This document shows positions 7,701-14,021 of a stretch of 14,022 nucleotides of DNA, one piece after another (the first letter of the stretch is position 1; every line of letters starts with the position of its first letter). Under the pieces are notes generated by a model, which worked only from the letters and a program-made list of their open reading frames with translations, ran no database searches and was not told the DNA's origin. The stretch is from JBGTLW01 sp041743835 (lineage in GTDB: Bacteria > Planctomycetota > Phycisphaerae > Phycisphaerales > Phycisphaeraceae). Position numbers and translations under genes: made by a program. The DNA lies in the NCBI GenBank assembly GCA_041743835.1, contig JBGTLW010000200.1, positions 1 to 14,022 on the forward strand, written 5' to 3'.

Positions 7701-8879
7701 GCCGCGATCGTCTATGACGATCGGCACCGTGCGGCCGCGTGCCAGGCCATCGACCTCATGCTCCTCGCCCAGCAGCAAGAGCAACCGATGATCCGGGTTG
7801 CGACCGAGCTGTACGACATCGCCAAGGCCAACCCGCAGTTCGTCTCACTGCAACTTTTCAGCGGCAACCTCCTGCTGAACGCGGGGCAATCCCAAGACGC
7901 GGCCCAGCTCGCCTCGGACCTCATGGCCAGGTATCCCGACATGCCCGAAGCCGCGGGGATCAACACGCAGGCGCTGCTCATGAGCGAGCGGTGGCAGGAT
8001 GCCTTGGCTGCGGCAACCAAGTGGCGGCAACTCGCTTCCACCCAGACTATCCAACCGGACATCGCGTTGGCCACAGCCCGGCTCCGGCTCAATGACCCCA
8101 AGGGTGCTTACGCCGCACTCCAACCGCACCAAGAAACGCTCGTCGCCTCGCCGGACACTTACACCGAGGGGCTGCTGACACTGGCCCGCAGCCTCATCGC
8201 GCAGGGGCAGACCAGCTTCGCACACAAGCTGATCTCGCCGCTGGCGCTCACATCGACCTCCTGGCGCGTGGCCTACCTGCGCGTGGGGGCCATGGATATC
8301 CGCTCGGCCAACGAGGCGCTCACGTGGCTGACTGACCCCGTTGTCACCCCTCCCCAGAGCCGCACTGAAGACCGTATGCTGCAGGCACAGGCCGTCATCG
8401 CCCTTGCCGAACGCCTGAATAACGCCGAGGCTTACGAGCGGGCCCTTGCATTGATCGACAGCATCGTCGCCAGTCCAAACGCCCCGGCCGTGGCCTGGTT
8501 CCTCCGCGGCAATCTGGCTGAGCGGTTCAGCGACAACGACACCGCCATCCACGCCTACCGGCAGGCGCACAGCATCGCGCCGGACTCTACAGCCTTCGCC
8601 AACAACCTTGCGATGAGCCTGGCGCGGGCCAAGGTCGATCTGGATGAAGCACTCCGCCTGGTCAGTGACCTGGTCGCCAAGAACCCCGACGATGCCAACC
8701 TGCTGGACACGTTGGCGTTTGTCCAGTTGCAGAGCGGTGACTGTGAGGCTGCTGTGGCCAGCATCGACCGGGCCATCCGCCTCGATCCCACATCGCTCTC
8801 CTGGCAGAACCGCCGATCGCAGATCCGCGAAGCGTGCAGCCCGCAGCGTGCAGTACCCGGCGGCGATGAGCCGCAGTGA
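4794..8879 (+). CDS. Giant membrane-anchored TPR protein of the exosortase operon (PrsT-like)
   Basis: The 1361-residue protein has a short basic N-terminus (NKRNKR), one membrane segment at about residues 11-27, and then tetratricopeptide repeats over nearly the whole length. Clear repeat units start around residue 41 (KLQADGLAAFAAGDYTGTVELL) and continue with ALEIADRILERNPND and DALAAANQVLEDHPLD. The end has three well-preserved units: TAIHAYRQAHSIAPDS, EALRLVSDLVAKNPDD and AAVASIDRAIRLDPTS. The middle repeats are more degenerate. The architecture resembles PrsT, the TPR protein of PEP-CTERM systems, but that family is nearer 900 residues from memory, so this one is long. The topology puts the superhelix in the periplasm, where it could hold exosortase, substrates or a polysaccharide export complex (inferred). 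It starts 4 bases after the EpsI-like stop without a visible ribosome site, so reinitiation is likely. It is the last gene of the operon; no terminator hairpin with a T-tract is seen after it. Confidence 0.85.
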   Translation: MADNNKRNKRLILLACIAFAITALVGIRYAQRESQRTATTAKLQADGLAAFAAGDYTGTVELLTRYAERNKPDAQTLLALGRASIRVADTEGSTYTAGLRALRDAVRMAPDDLDAAHELLDILAGIQPAEALEIADRILERNPNDLRARHMRALVLIAMNRTGDALAAANQVLEDHPLDLNMRLLSYQIRTQMGQNAHAMLAEARALTEEYADDPRSWLGLAIIHNALAQREEAVDLLNKATAMHPPDDPSYPEAVVRLHDAMGLYPRSFELLQTYAHPTKQPRLYEELVYRLFEQGMLEEAVKATEALPALATNAEYLGLRAVALRGLGRTQAYDEAINDLRERKDGGTGAAWADLLQAKGGPNGTESATVQDLAQRAVRLNRGSAYLHLIWGDATRDAGDLGPALAHYQAAAALRQAWMLPRLRMASVKLAQGDAVSAAQLAGDAIRRQPNNAEAGITLIMARGALIDDATKSEARDLLQHIASVQQAIPGESNTAVLGIRLHAMLGEAEQARTQAKALLEREQTLAYDQLLRLAAADSVYKLGLAQAINQVIQTHYGSSPELTLMEAQRLAGEGKPAEGLAIIDTAIQAQGKESDTTWAVLRTRYIEQTLPDQAVSAWQSLVSKYPADTRVLASALSAGSMSTDREFLDQTILKLQKAEGDAGRIWRTHRARYLLTDPQQKDLTENAAIARDLLKPVLAIDPTHVEAGLLMATCHERLGAIEAAMAQLTQSLNASPNDARLLLDLARLQANHGLMGDAARTAERALSLSDLSTPHRIRGATLLGQAGQTTKAIDLLLALHRSQSLTPDGYFTLAQLLERAGREPELADIVTELADSPLPEAAIFSARYHSLRGQTALAEAALARLDSLDLTEAQRVRLRGEYLASLAQPEEALASFRQSVAMNPQNSDDWRRLVGYLLEQRQASDAISEARRALTHLSNEPAMVALVEREGTVLAFGDNPGIAPLLAAIVYDDRHRAAACQAIDLMLLAQQQEQPMIRVATELYDIAKANPQFVSLQLFSGNLLLNAGQSQDAAQLASDLMARYPDMPEAAGINTQALLMSERWQDALAAATKWRQLASTQTIQPDIALATARLRLNDPKGAYAALQPHQETLVASPDTYTEGLLTLARSLIAQGQTSFAHKLISPLALTSTSWRVAYLRVGAMDIRSANEALTWLTDPVVTPPQSRTEDRMLQAQAVIALAERLNNAEAYERALALIDSIVASPNAPAVAWFLRGNLAERFSDNDTAIHAYRQAHSIAPDSTAFANNLAMSLARAKVDLDEALRLVSDLVAKNPDDANLLDTLAFVQLQSGDCEAAVASIDRAIRLDPTSLSWQNRRSQIREACSPQRAVPGGDEPQ

Positions 8880-8900
8880 TCGCGGCAATCCGAGTACACG

Positions 8901-8928
8901 TTGATAGGTAGCTCAGGATTGTTATAGT
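8901..8928 (+). promoter_or_regulatory. Putative promoter of the GH10 gene
   Basis: TTGATA (8901-8906) and TATAGT (8923-8928) match the -35 and -10 consensus at five of six positions each, with a 16-bp spacer. The start point would be near 8935, giving a leader of about 33 bases to the ATG at 8969. It lies in the 89-bp gap after the TPR gene and is the best-formed promoter on the plus strand of this window. It suggests the xylanase is a separate transcription unit rather than the operon's fourth gene. Confidence 0.5.
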
Positions 8929-8944
8929 TGCGGCCATAACAATC
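8917..8944 (+). promoter_or_regulatory. Operator-like perfect inverted repeat over the GH10 promoter
   Basis: GATTGTTAT (8917-8925) and ATAACAATC (8936-8944) are perfect 9-bp reverse complements separated by 10 bases. The half-site centres are 19 bp apart, about two helical turns, so a dimeric repressor could bind one face. The element covers the -10 hexamer and the predicted start point. The arms are AT-rich in a GC-rich genome. No T-tract follows, so it does not look like an intrinsic terminator for the TPR gene. The repeat is seen directly; its role as an operator is inferred. Confidence 0.5.
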
Positions 8945-8968
8945 TTCCCGAACCATTGGCCCGCCGCT

Positions 8969-10393
8969 ATGCCAAACCACACGCCCGCCACTCCCCCGCC
9001 CGCCGCTCACCTCGGGGGCGAGGAATGGCGTGACATCGACACCGCACCGGACCACTACAACCCCACCGACCACGACGAGGTGCTCCGCGTCGCGCGGGCG
9101 GGCATCCGTGAGCACCGCATGGGCGACCTGACGGTTCGGCTGGTGGATCGTCAAGGACGGCCGCTGGCGGGTTTGCCCGTGAAGTTCGTCCAGCAGACCA
9201 GCGATTTTGCCGTGGGCGACAACCTCTGGGGCCTGGATCGTCACTGGCGTAACGGCACGTTTGATGGCAGCCTCGCTCAGGCGCAACGCGCCCGCTTCAC
9301 CGAGCTATTCAATGCCGCCAACTGCCTGTCCTACTGGACCGAGCGCCCGCGCAACGACGGCCCAAAAACCGAGGACGTTCAGGGAGACTGGCGGCTCGAT
9401 GGCTTCGCGGCCATGGTCGATTGGACACGCTCGCAAGGCATGCTCGCCAAGGGCCACCCCCTGTTCTGGTCGATCCCCAAGTGCATCCCCGAATGGGTCA
9501 AGCGGTACGACTACGACACGCAGATGAAGTTCCTCGAAGTGCGTATCCGCAACATCGTGTCACGGTTCAAGGGCCGCGTCACGATGTACGATGCCGTGAA
9601 CGAGCCGATGTGGGAGACCGCGTTCAACAAGCTCAACGAGCGCAACTGGCCACACATCACACCCATCAAGGATATCGCGGATTACATCGAGCCGGTGCTC
9701 CGCTGGTGCCGCGAAGAAGACCCCGACGCGACGCTGCTGGTCAATGACTATGGCATGTGCGCGACCGATGACAAACCGCTCACCGGCAGCGACGGCAGCC
9801 GCGTGACCGCATCGTCGCAGCGCACTCGCTACATCCAGTTGTTCCAGGAGCTCGCCGAACGCGGCACGCCCGCCGATGCGGTCGGGCTTCAGGGGCACAC
9901 GGGCTGGGTGCCCCACCGTCTTCACTGGCACGTGTTCGAGCAGTTCCACCAGGGCACCGGTTTGCCCGTGCACATCACAGAGTTCTGGGCCTCAACCAAG
10001 GAGTTGCGCTCGGCCGGCGTCATGCCCGCACACGAGATCGATGCGCTCCAGGCCGAATACATCGCCAACACGCTCACGGTCGCGTTCGGCCACCCCGGCA
10101 TCGAAGCGTTCTTCTTCTGGGGCCTGCTCGGCGACGCCGTCGCGTGGCAGGATGATGGAGGCAATGACCCCAAACCCGCTTACCTCCGCGTCAAGCAACT
10201 GCTCCACGAGGAATGGCGGACCACCGCAGAAACCACCACGGATAGTCAGGGCTGCGCGACTCTCCACGGCTACTACGGCGGCTACACCATCCGCTACCCC
10301 CTGGCTGACAAGCACACCACCGGCCTGACATTCGAGCACCGAAGGGGATACGACGGCACGGTGACGCTGATCGCTCACCCGGTCGGTGCCTAG
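8969..10393 (+). CDS. Glycoside hydrolase family 10 (endo-1,4-beta-xylanase-like), no signal peptide
   Basis: GH10 enzymes cleave beta-1,4-xylan with retention of configuration. In this 474-residue protein the acid/base Glu is E212 in MYDAVNEPMW (207-216; family WDVVNE). The nucleophile is E338 in VHITEFWAS (family ITELD). KGHPLFW (161-167) matches the conserved RGHTLVW strand, and VNDYG (258-262) and FFFWGL (381-386) fit other barrel motifs. Before the barrel, residues 43-85 (AGIREHRMGDLTVRLVDRQG onward) form an N-terminal beta-rich region that I associate with planctomycete/verrucomicrobial GH10 proteins. After it, the segment around 423-445 (TTDSQGCATLHGYYGGYTIR) is the matching C-terminal strand region. 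There is no signal peptide: the N-terminus is Pro/Ala/Asp-rich, and no ATG, GTG or TTG lies in frame between the upstream stop (8909-8911) and the ATG. The enzyme is therefore probably cytoplasmic, acting on imported oligosaccharides. Its exact substrate is not certain. No Shine-Dalgarno sequence is visible. Confidence 0.9.
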   Translation: MPNHTPATPPPAAHLGGEEWRDIDTAPDHYNPTDHDEVLRVARAGIREHRMGDLTVRLVDRQGRPLAGLPVKFVQQTSDFAVGDNLWGLDRHWRNGTFDGSLAQAQRARFTELFNAANCLSYWTERPRNDGPKTEDVQGDWRLDGFAAMVDWTRSQGMLAKGHPLFWSIPKCIPEWVKRYDYDTQMKFLEVRIRNIVSRFKGRVTMYDAVNEPMWETAFNKLNERNWPHITPIKDIADYIEPVLRWCREEDPDATLLVNDYGMCATDDKPLTGSDGSRVTASSQRTRYIQLFQELAERGTPADAVGLQGHTGWVPHRLHWHVFEQFHQGTGLPVHITEFWASTKELRSAGVMPAHEIDALQAEYIANTLTVAFGHPGIEAFFFWGLLGDAVAWQDDGGNDPKPAYLRVKQLLHEEWRTTAETTTDSQGCATLHGYYGGYTIRYPLADKHTTGLTFEHRRGYDGTVTLIAHPVGA

Positions 10394-10396
10394 CAA

Positions 10397-10422
10397 GTGT
10401 GCGCATCACGTGTGCGCATGTG
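10397..10422. repeat. Two 13-bp direct repeats after the GH10 gene
   Basis: GTGTGCGCATCAC (10397-10409) is followed at once by GTGTGCGCATGTG (10410-10422); the first ten bases are identical. Because TGCGCA is its own reverse complement, the two copies can also pair as a hairpin (10400-10405 with 10413-10418), extended by G-U pairs. There is no T-tract after it. It sits in the 110-bp gap between two converging genes, so it may help end transcription, but a factor-independent terminator is not supported. I see nothing else in this gap. Confidence 0.35.
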
Positions 10423-10503
10423 GAATGCTGACCGCGCGGACGTAGTCAGCGGGCTATGGATGGTGTCGCTCTCTGAAGCGTTGAGTAGGCAGCAGCTACC
10501 GCG

Positions 10504-11850
10504 CTATCTGCCGCGGCGTTTGAACTTGCTGCCCAGGGTTCGGCGCGGGGGACCGGAGGGGACCTTGCCGCCGGGGAACATGGCTTTGAGTTGCTCTTCG
10601 CTCAGTTCGTTTGGGTTGGCGACGATCGAGCGGGACGGGTCGCTTTGCCGGCCCTCACCGCGCTTGGCGTCGCGCTCCCGTTGCTCAGCCACGTCAGCGG
10701 GCACCCGGCCGGGGATAAAGTCGGGGTAATGCAGCTTCTCGATCTCCACACCCGTCAGCTTCTCAACCTCGGTCAGCATCTGCCCCTGATCCGGCGTCAC
10801 GAACGTCCACGCCACACCACGCCGACCGGCCCGCGCGGTTCGCCCTACGCGGTGGATATAAATCTCGGGGTCTTCGGGCAGGTCGTAGTTAATCACGTGC
10901 GTGATGTGATCGACATCCAACCCACGGGCCGCCAAGTCGGAAGCGACCAAGACATCCACCTTCTCGCTGCGCAGCTCCTGCATCACCTTGTTGCGCTTGG
11001 ACTGATGGAGGTCGCCATGGATCTCGCGGACCTGGACATCCTTTTCCTTCAGGAACTGGGCGATCTTGCGGACGGTGGCCTTGGTCTTGCAGAAGACCAC
11101 GGTGGTGTCGGGCTTCTCGGTCTTGAGCAGCTTGAGCAGCAGCGCGCGCTTGTCCCACGGCTCAACGGGGAAGTACTTCTGATCGACCTGCGACACCGTG
11201 AGCGACCCAGAGACCACGTTGATCGTCTCGGCATCGGGCTTCATGAACTGCCTGCCGAGGCGTTCGATGGACTCGTCGATGGTGGCAGAGACGAAGACGG
11301 TCTGGTGGTCGCCCTTGATCTGCCCGAGGATCTTGCGGATGTCATCTCGGAAGCCGATATCCAACATGCGATCGACCTCGTCGAGGCAGGCCATGCGGAT
11401 GTTGTCGAATCGGATCTGGCCCCGGCCATACAGGTCCATCACCCGGCCGGGTGTGCCGACCATGATGTGCCCGCCCTCTTCGAGCGACCTCTGCTGGTGT
11501 CTCATCGACTCGCCACCGATGATGCAGACGGTCTTGATATCGGTGAACTTAGCGAAGGCGTCGAGCTCGGTCGCGACCTGGGCTGCAAGCTCGCGGGTTG
11601 GCGTGAGCACCAGCGCCTGCATCGGGATGTTGGGGTCGAGCAGCGTGATCATCGGCAGGCCAAACGCCGCGGTTTTACCCGTGCCGGTCTTGGCTTGGCC
11701 GATGACGTCCTTGCCCGCGAGTATCTTGGGGATGAGCGTGGCCTGGATTTCGGTAGGCTGGGTATAGCCTGCGGCCCGGGTGCCCTCTAGAACCTGTTCG
11801 GATAGACCAAGCGACTCAAAGGTCGCTTCCTGATTGAAGATATCACTCAT
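10504..11850 (-). CDS. DEAD-box ATP-dependent RNA helicase with DEVD motif II
   Basis: DEAD-box proteins unwind short RNA duplexes using ATP, typically in ribosome assembly or mRNA decay in the cytoplasm. All core motifs are present in this 448-residue protein. They are the Q motif (F11 to GYTQPTEIQ, 28-36), motif I AKTGTGKT (53-60), Ia PTRELA (84-89), Ib TPGR (133-136), III SAT (188-190), V ASDLAARGLD (303-312) and VI HRVGRTARAG (333-342). Motif II reads DEVD (157-160) instead of DEAD; the codon is GTC, so this is a single substitution that keeps both acidic residues. A short basic tail (about 380-448, ending KFKRRGR) probably binds RNA. Bacterial paralogues (RhlE, DeaD, SrmB, CsdA types) cannot be told apart safely here. 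The tail is short compared with DeaD, and the core is RhlE-like in size. It is divergent from alr with 135 bp between the starts. ATG 11850 has no clear ribosome site. Confidence 0.93.
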   Translation of the reverse strand: MSDIFNQEATFESLGLSEQVLEGTRAAGYTQPTEIQATLIPKILAGKDVIGQAKTGTGKTAAFGLPMITLLDPNIPMQALVLTPTRELAAQVATELDAFAKFTDIKTVCIIGGESMRHQQRSLEEGGHIMVGTPGRVMDLYGRGQIRFDNIRMACLDEVDRMLDIGFRDDIRKILGQIKGDHQTVFVSATIDESIERLGRQFMKPDAETINVVSGSLTVSQVDQKYFPVEPWDKRALLLKLLKTEKPDTTVVFCKTKATVRKIAQFLKEKDVQVREIHGDLHQSKRNKVMQELRSEKVDVLVASDLAARGLDVDHITHVINYDLPEDPEIYIHRVGRTARAGRRGVAWTFVTPDQGQMLTEVEKLTGVEIEKLHYPDFIPGRVPADVAEQRERDAKRGEGRQSDPSRSIVANPNELSEEQLKAMFPGGKVPSGPPRRTLGSKFKRRGR

Positions 11851-11877
11851 GTTGTGCCGACGGCTTTCATCAACGGG

Positions 11878-11919
11878 GGTGGGGGCCAGCCGTGGGCCGA
11901 TATGTTCTTAGGCCCCACC
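11878..11919. promoter_or_regulatory. GC-rich inverted repeats in the helicase-alr divergent gap
   Basis: The right arm GGCCCCACC (11911-11919) can pair with GGTGGGGGCC (11878-11887, one bulged G) or with the nearer GTGGGCC (11892-11898, one bulged C). The two pairings exclude each other. The element lies in the 135-bp gap between the helicase and alr starts, in the leader of one or both genes. No convincing promoter hexamers were found for either gene. GC-rich sequence makes such pairings common by chance. Confidence 0.2.
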
Positions 11920-11985
11920 GGCTTCAAAGATTGGCACCATCTTAAGCCCCCGCCGACTGTGGTACAACTTACCGCTGAGCGACCC

Positions 11986-13176
11986 ATGACCCATGCCAGC
12001 AGGATCGACATCGACCTCGGGGCGATCGAACACAACACCCTCGCGTTGCGTTCGCTGGCAGGCCCCGGCCAGACACCCCCGGCTCTCTGCGCCGCGTTGA
12101 AAAAAAATGCCTACGGCCTGGGCGTGGTCCCCATCGCGCACAGGCTGATGCGGCTGGGCGTCCAGATGCTTGCGGTCTACTCGGATGATGAGGCTGCGGA
12201 ACTGGTCAGCAAGGCCATCACCCTGCCGATCCTCGTGCTCTCGCCCCTGCACACGGTCGATCGCACGGATGTGCTGTACCGCCATCTGATTGCCGATCGA
12301 CTGCACCTATCGATCCATGACCTGGACCAGCTCAAAGCGGTCAGCGAGTTGGGGCACCGCTTTGGCCTGCGTGTGCCCATTCAGCCGTACATCGACACAG
12401 GCATGAGCCGGTCGGGCCTGAGCCCGGGGCAGTTCCATGAGATGATGAATCGCCTGGCCGACTACCCCTTCGTGCGGATCAGCGGGGTGTACACGCACAT
12501 GGCGACGGCAGACGACAGGCCAGAATTCACCGAGGCGCAGTTCGAGCGTTTCACCGCCGCTGTGGAACAGGAACAATCGCGCTTGCCCCAAGGCGTCACG
12601 CTGCACGCAGCCAACACATTCACCTGCTTCCGAGATCGTCGTTACCACCTGGATATGATCCGCCCGGGCCTTGGCATCTATGGCTACGGCCCCGAATGGC
12701 TCCAACCCGGCAGCACCATCGACGACGCCCCGACCCTGCGGCCTGCCCTGCGCTGGTTGAGCCAACTTACACACATACAGCGGTATCCATCGGGCACGCC
12801 TGTGGGCTACGGCAGCACGCATACCCTGGAACGTGACTCGGTCATCGGGATCGTACCCGTGGGATATGCCGATGGTTATCCCGTGGCGCTATCCAACCTT
12901 GGCGTCGTGCGCATCAAGCCAACGCTTGACACGGATGCCACCCTATGCGATTGCCGGGTGCTTGGCCGGGTCAGCATGGATCAGATCACCGTGGACTTAA
13001 CTGACCTTGTGGGCCAACACGACGTGGGCAACTTAATGGGCGCGGAGGTTGAGATTTACTCCAGCGATCCAGCCGCGCCCAACGCACCGAGCAGATTGGC
13101 CCGCATGATTGGCACGCACACCTACGAGCTGCTGACCCGGCTGTCGCAGTCGATCACACGTCACTGCGTCGGCTGA
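11986..13176 (+). CDS. alr: Alanine racemase
   Basis: This PLP enzyme interconverts L- and D-alanine, supplying D-Ala for peptidoglycan. The frame can start at 11854, but I chose ATG 11986. The family alignment begins just after it (RIDIDLGAIEHN), and the PLP lysine then falls at residue 39 in ALKKNAYGLG, as in the well-studied Bacillus enzyme. The 44-residue extension from 11854 is low-complexity and would cover nearly all of the divergent promoter gap. Other landmarks, numbered from ATG 11986, are DTGMSRSGL (137-145), GVYTHMATADD (167-177) and IRPGLGIYGYG (225-235), whose Arg226 should contact the PLP ring. Further on are the catalytic Tyr275 in VGYGSTHT, VGYADGYPVALSN (292-304), GRVSMDQ (327-333) and the C-terminal GTHTYELLTRLS (376-387). 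Val replaces the usual Arg in GYADGYPR, and Ser the usual Cys in RICMDQ. The length of 396 residues is normal. Its 3' end overlaps the opposing hydrolase gene by 16 bp. Confidence 0.92.
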   Translation: MTHASRIDIDLGAIEHNTLALRSLAGPGQTPPALCAALKKNAYGLGVVPIAHRLMRLGVQMLAVYSDDEAAELVSKAITLPILVLSPLHTVDRTDVLYRHLIADRLHLSIHDLDQLKAVSELGHRFGLRVPIQPYIDTGMSRSGLSPGQFHEMMNRLADYPFVRISGVYTHMATADDRPEFTEAQFERFTAAVEQEQSRLPQGVTLHAANTFTCFRDRRYHLDMIRPGLGIYGYGPEWLQPGSTIDDAPTLRPALRWLSQLTHIQRYPSGTPVGYGSTHTLERDSVIGIVPVGYADGYPVALSNLGVVRIKPTLDTDATLCDCRVLGRVSMDQITVDLTDLVGQHDVGNLMGAEVEIYSSDPAAPNAPSRLARMIGTHTYELLTRLSQSITRHCVG

Positions 13177-14021
13177 GCTTCCAGCGAATCGAGGAACTCG
13201 TACATCGCTTCGTTGAGCCCGGGCCACTGCTTGTGCAGCAACGAGCCGTGCCCTGCGCGATCGACCTTGAAGAGCTTGAACGTACCGGTGGTCTTGGCGT
13301 CTTCGAGCGGGCGGATGTGGTCTGCGGGGGGCAGGGTTCTATCGCGGCCACCCTCGACGATCATCACCGGGACATGGATCCGGCTGATCGCTTCAAGCGT
13401 ACACACCTCATCGATCTTGTAGCCCGCCTTCTGTGTCGCGTGTTCAAGCCCGCCCATGAGCCAGGCCTGCCGGACCCAGGGCGTGAGCATGTGGCGGATG
13501 CTGTTGATGGCCGCACGGAGATTTACAAACGGGGCCAACGCGATGACGCCGGCGATGCGTGGATCGGTCGGCGCGTGCTGGAGCACCGTGGCTGCGCCAA
13601 GCGAGAACCCGATGGTCGCCACGCGATCCACGTGCGCTCCCTGCAGCTTCGCGGCATCCAGCACATGTGACAGGTCCAGCCGCTCCATGCTGCCGAAGGT
13701 GGTCGCGCAGCCGGTCGAGTGGCCGTGGCCGCGGTGGTCGTAGAGCAGCACGTCGTGACCGCGCTGGTTCAGGCGGTCCGCGAACGGCATGTGGATCTCC
13801 TTGAACTCCAGCCAGCCGTGGCAGAAGACGATCGGGATGCGTGGCTCGACATCCGGGTTGCCCGGCGAGTACCACACGTCCAGCGACACACCCCCTTCGC
13901 CGGCCACCTTAAACCGCCGTCCCCCACGCAATCGCGACCGCTTGCGGGCCTTGGAACCCGCCCATTTCCGCCCCGGCCAGCGCATCGCCCGCAGCGTCGC
14001 CCAGCCCACCGCCCGCGCAAA
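13161..14021 (-). CDS. Alpha/beta hydrolase (serine hydrolase fold), 5' end at or beyond the edge
   Basis: The protein has the complete alpha/beta-hydrolase catalytic set. Counted from GTG 14009, the oxyanion segment is FCHGWLE (62-68) and LYDHRGHGHSTG is at 89-100. The nucleophile Ser136 lies in IGFSLGAAT, the acid Asp223 in EGGRDRTLP, and the His254 in RAGHGSLL. This fits the broad Hydrolase_4/S33-like esterase-lipase group; the substrate is unknown. The first 30 or so residues before the fold are very basic (RKWAGSKARKRSRLRGGRR). The frame stays open to the right edge, so the true start, perhaps with a membrane or signal segment, may lie outside the window. GTG 14009 and ATG at residue 9 are the only internal candidates seen. 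Its stop lies inside the alr 3' end, on the opposite strand. Confidence 0.85.
   Translation of the reverse strand, partial: FARAVGWATLRAMRWPGRKWAGSKARKRSRLRGGRRFKVAGEGGVSLDVWYSPGNPDVEPRIPIVFCHGWLEFKEIHMPFADRLNQRGHDVLLYDHRGHGHSTGCATTFGSMERLDLSHVLDAAKLQGAHVDRVATIGFSLGAATVLQHAPTDPRIAGVIALAPFVNLRAAINSIRHMLTPWVRQAWLMGGLEHATQKAGYKIDEVCTLEAISRIHVPVMIVEGGRDRTLPPADHIRPLEDAKTTGTFKLFKVDRAGHGSLLHKQWPGLNEAMYEFLDSLEAQPTQ

Noticed and set aside
8844..8879. A PEP-CTERM-like sorting signal at the end of the TPR protein
   Set aside because: The C-terminus (ACSPQRAVPGGDEPQ) has no hydrophobic segment and no basic tail.
7845..8888. A 347-codon minus-strand frame opposite the TPR gene
   Set aside because: It mirrors the TPR coding strand, with no domain, ribosome site or promoter, and is best explained as a shadow of GC-rich codon use.
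8917..8944. The palindrome before the GH10 gene as a terminator of the TPR operon
   Set aside because: The stem is AT-rich with a 10-base loop and is followed by CTTCCCG rather than a T-tract. Overlap with a promoter fits an operator better.
10591..11790. A 399-codon open frame on the plus strand opposite the helicase
   Set aside because: It lies entirely antisense to a well-supported DEAD-box gene and has no recognisable domains. Long antisense frames are expected from GC-rich codon bias.
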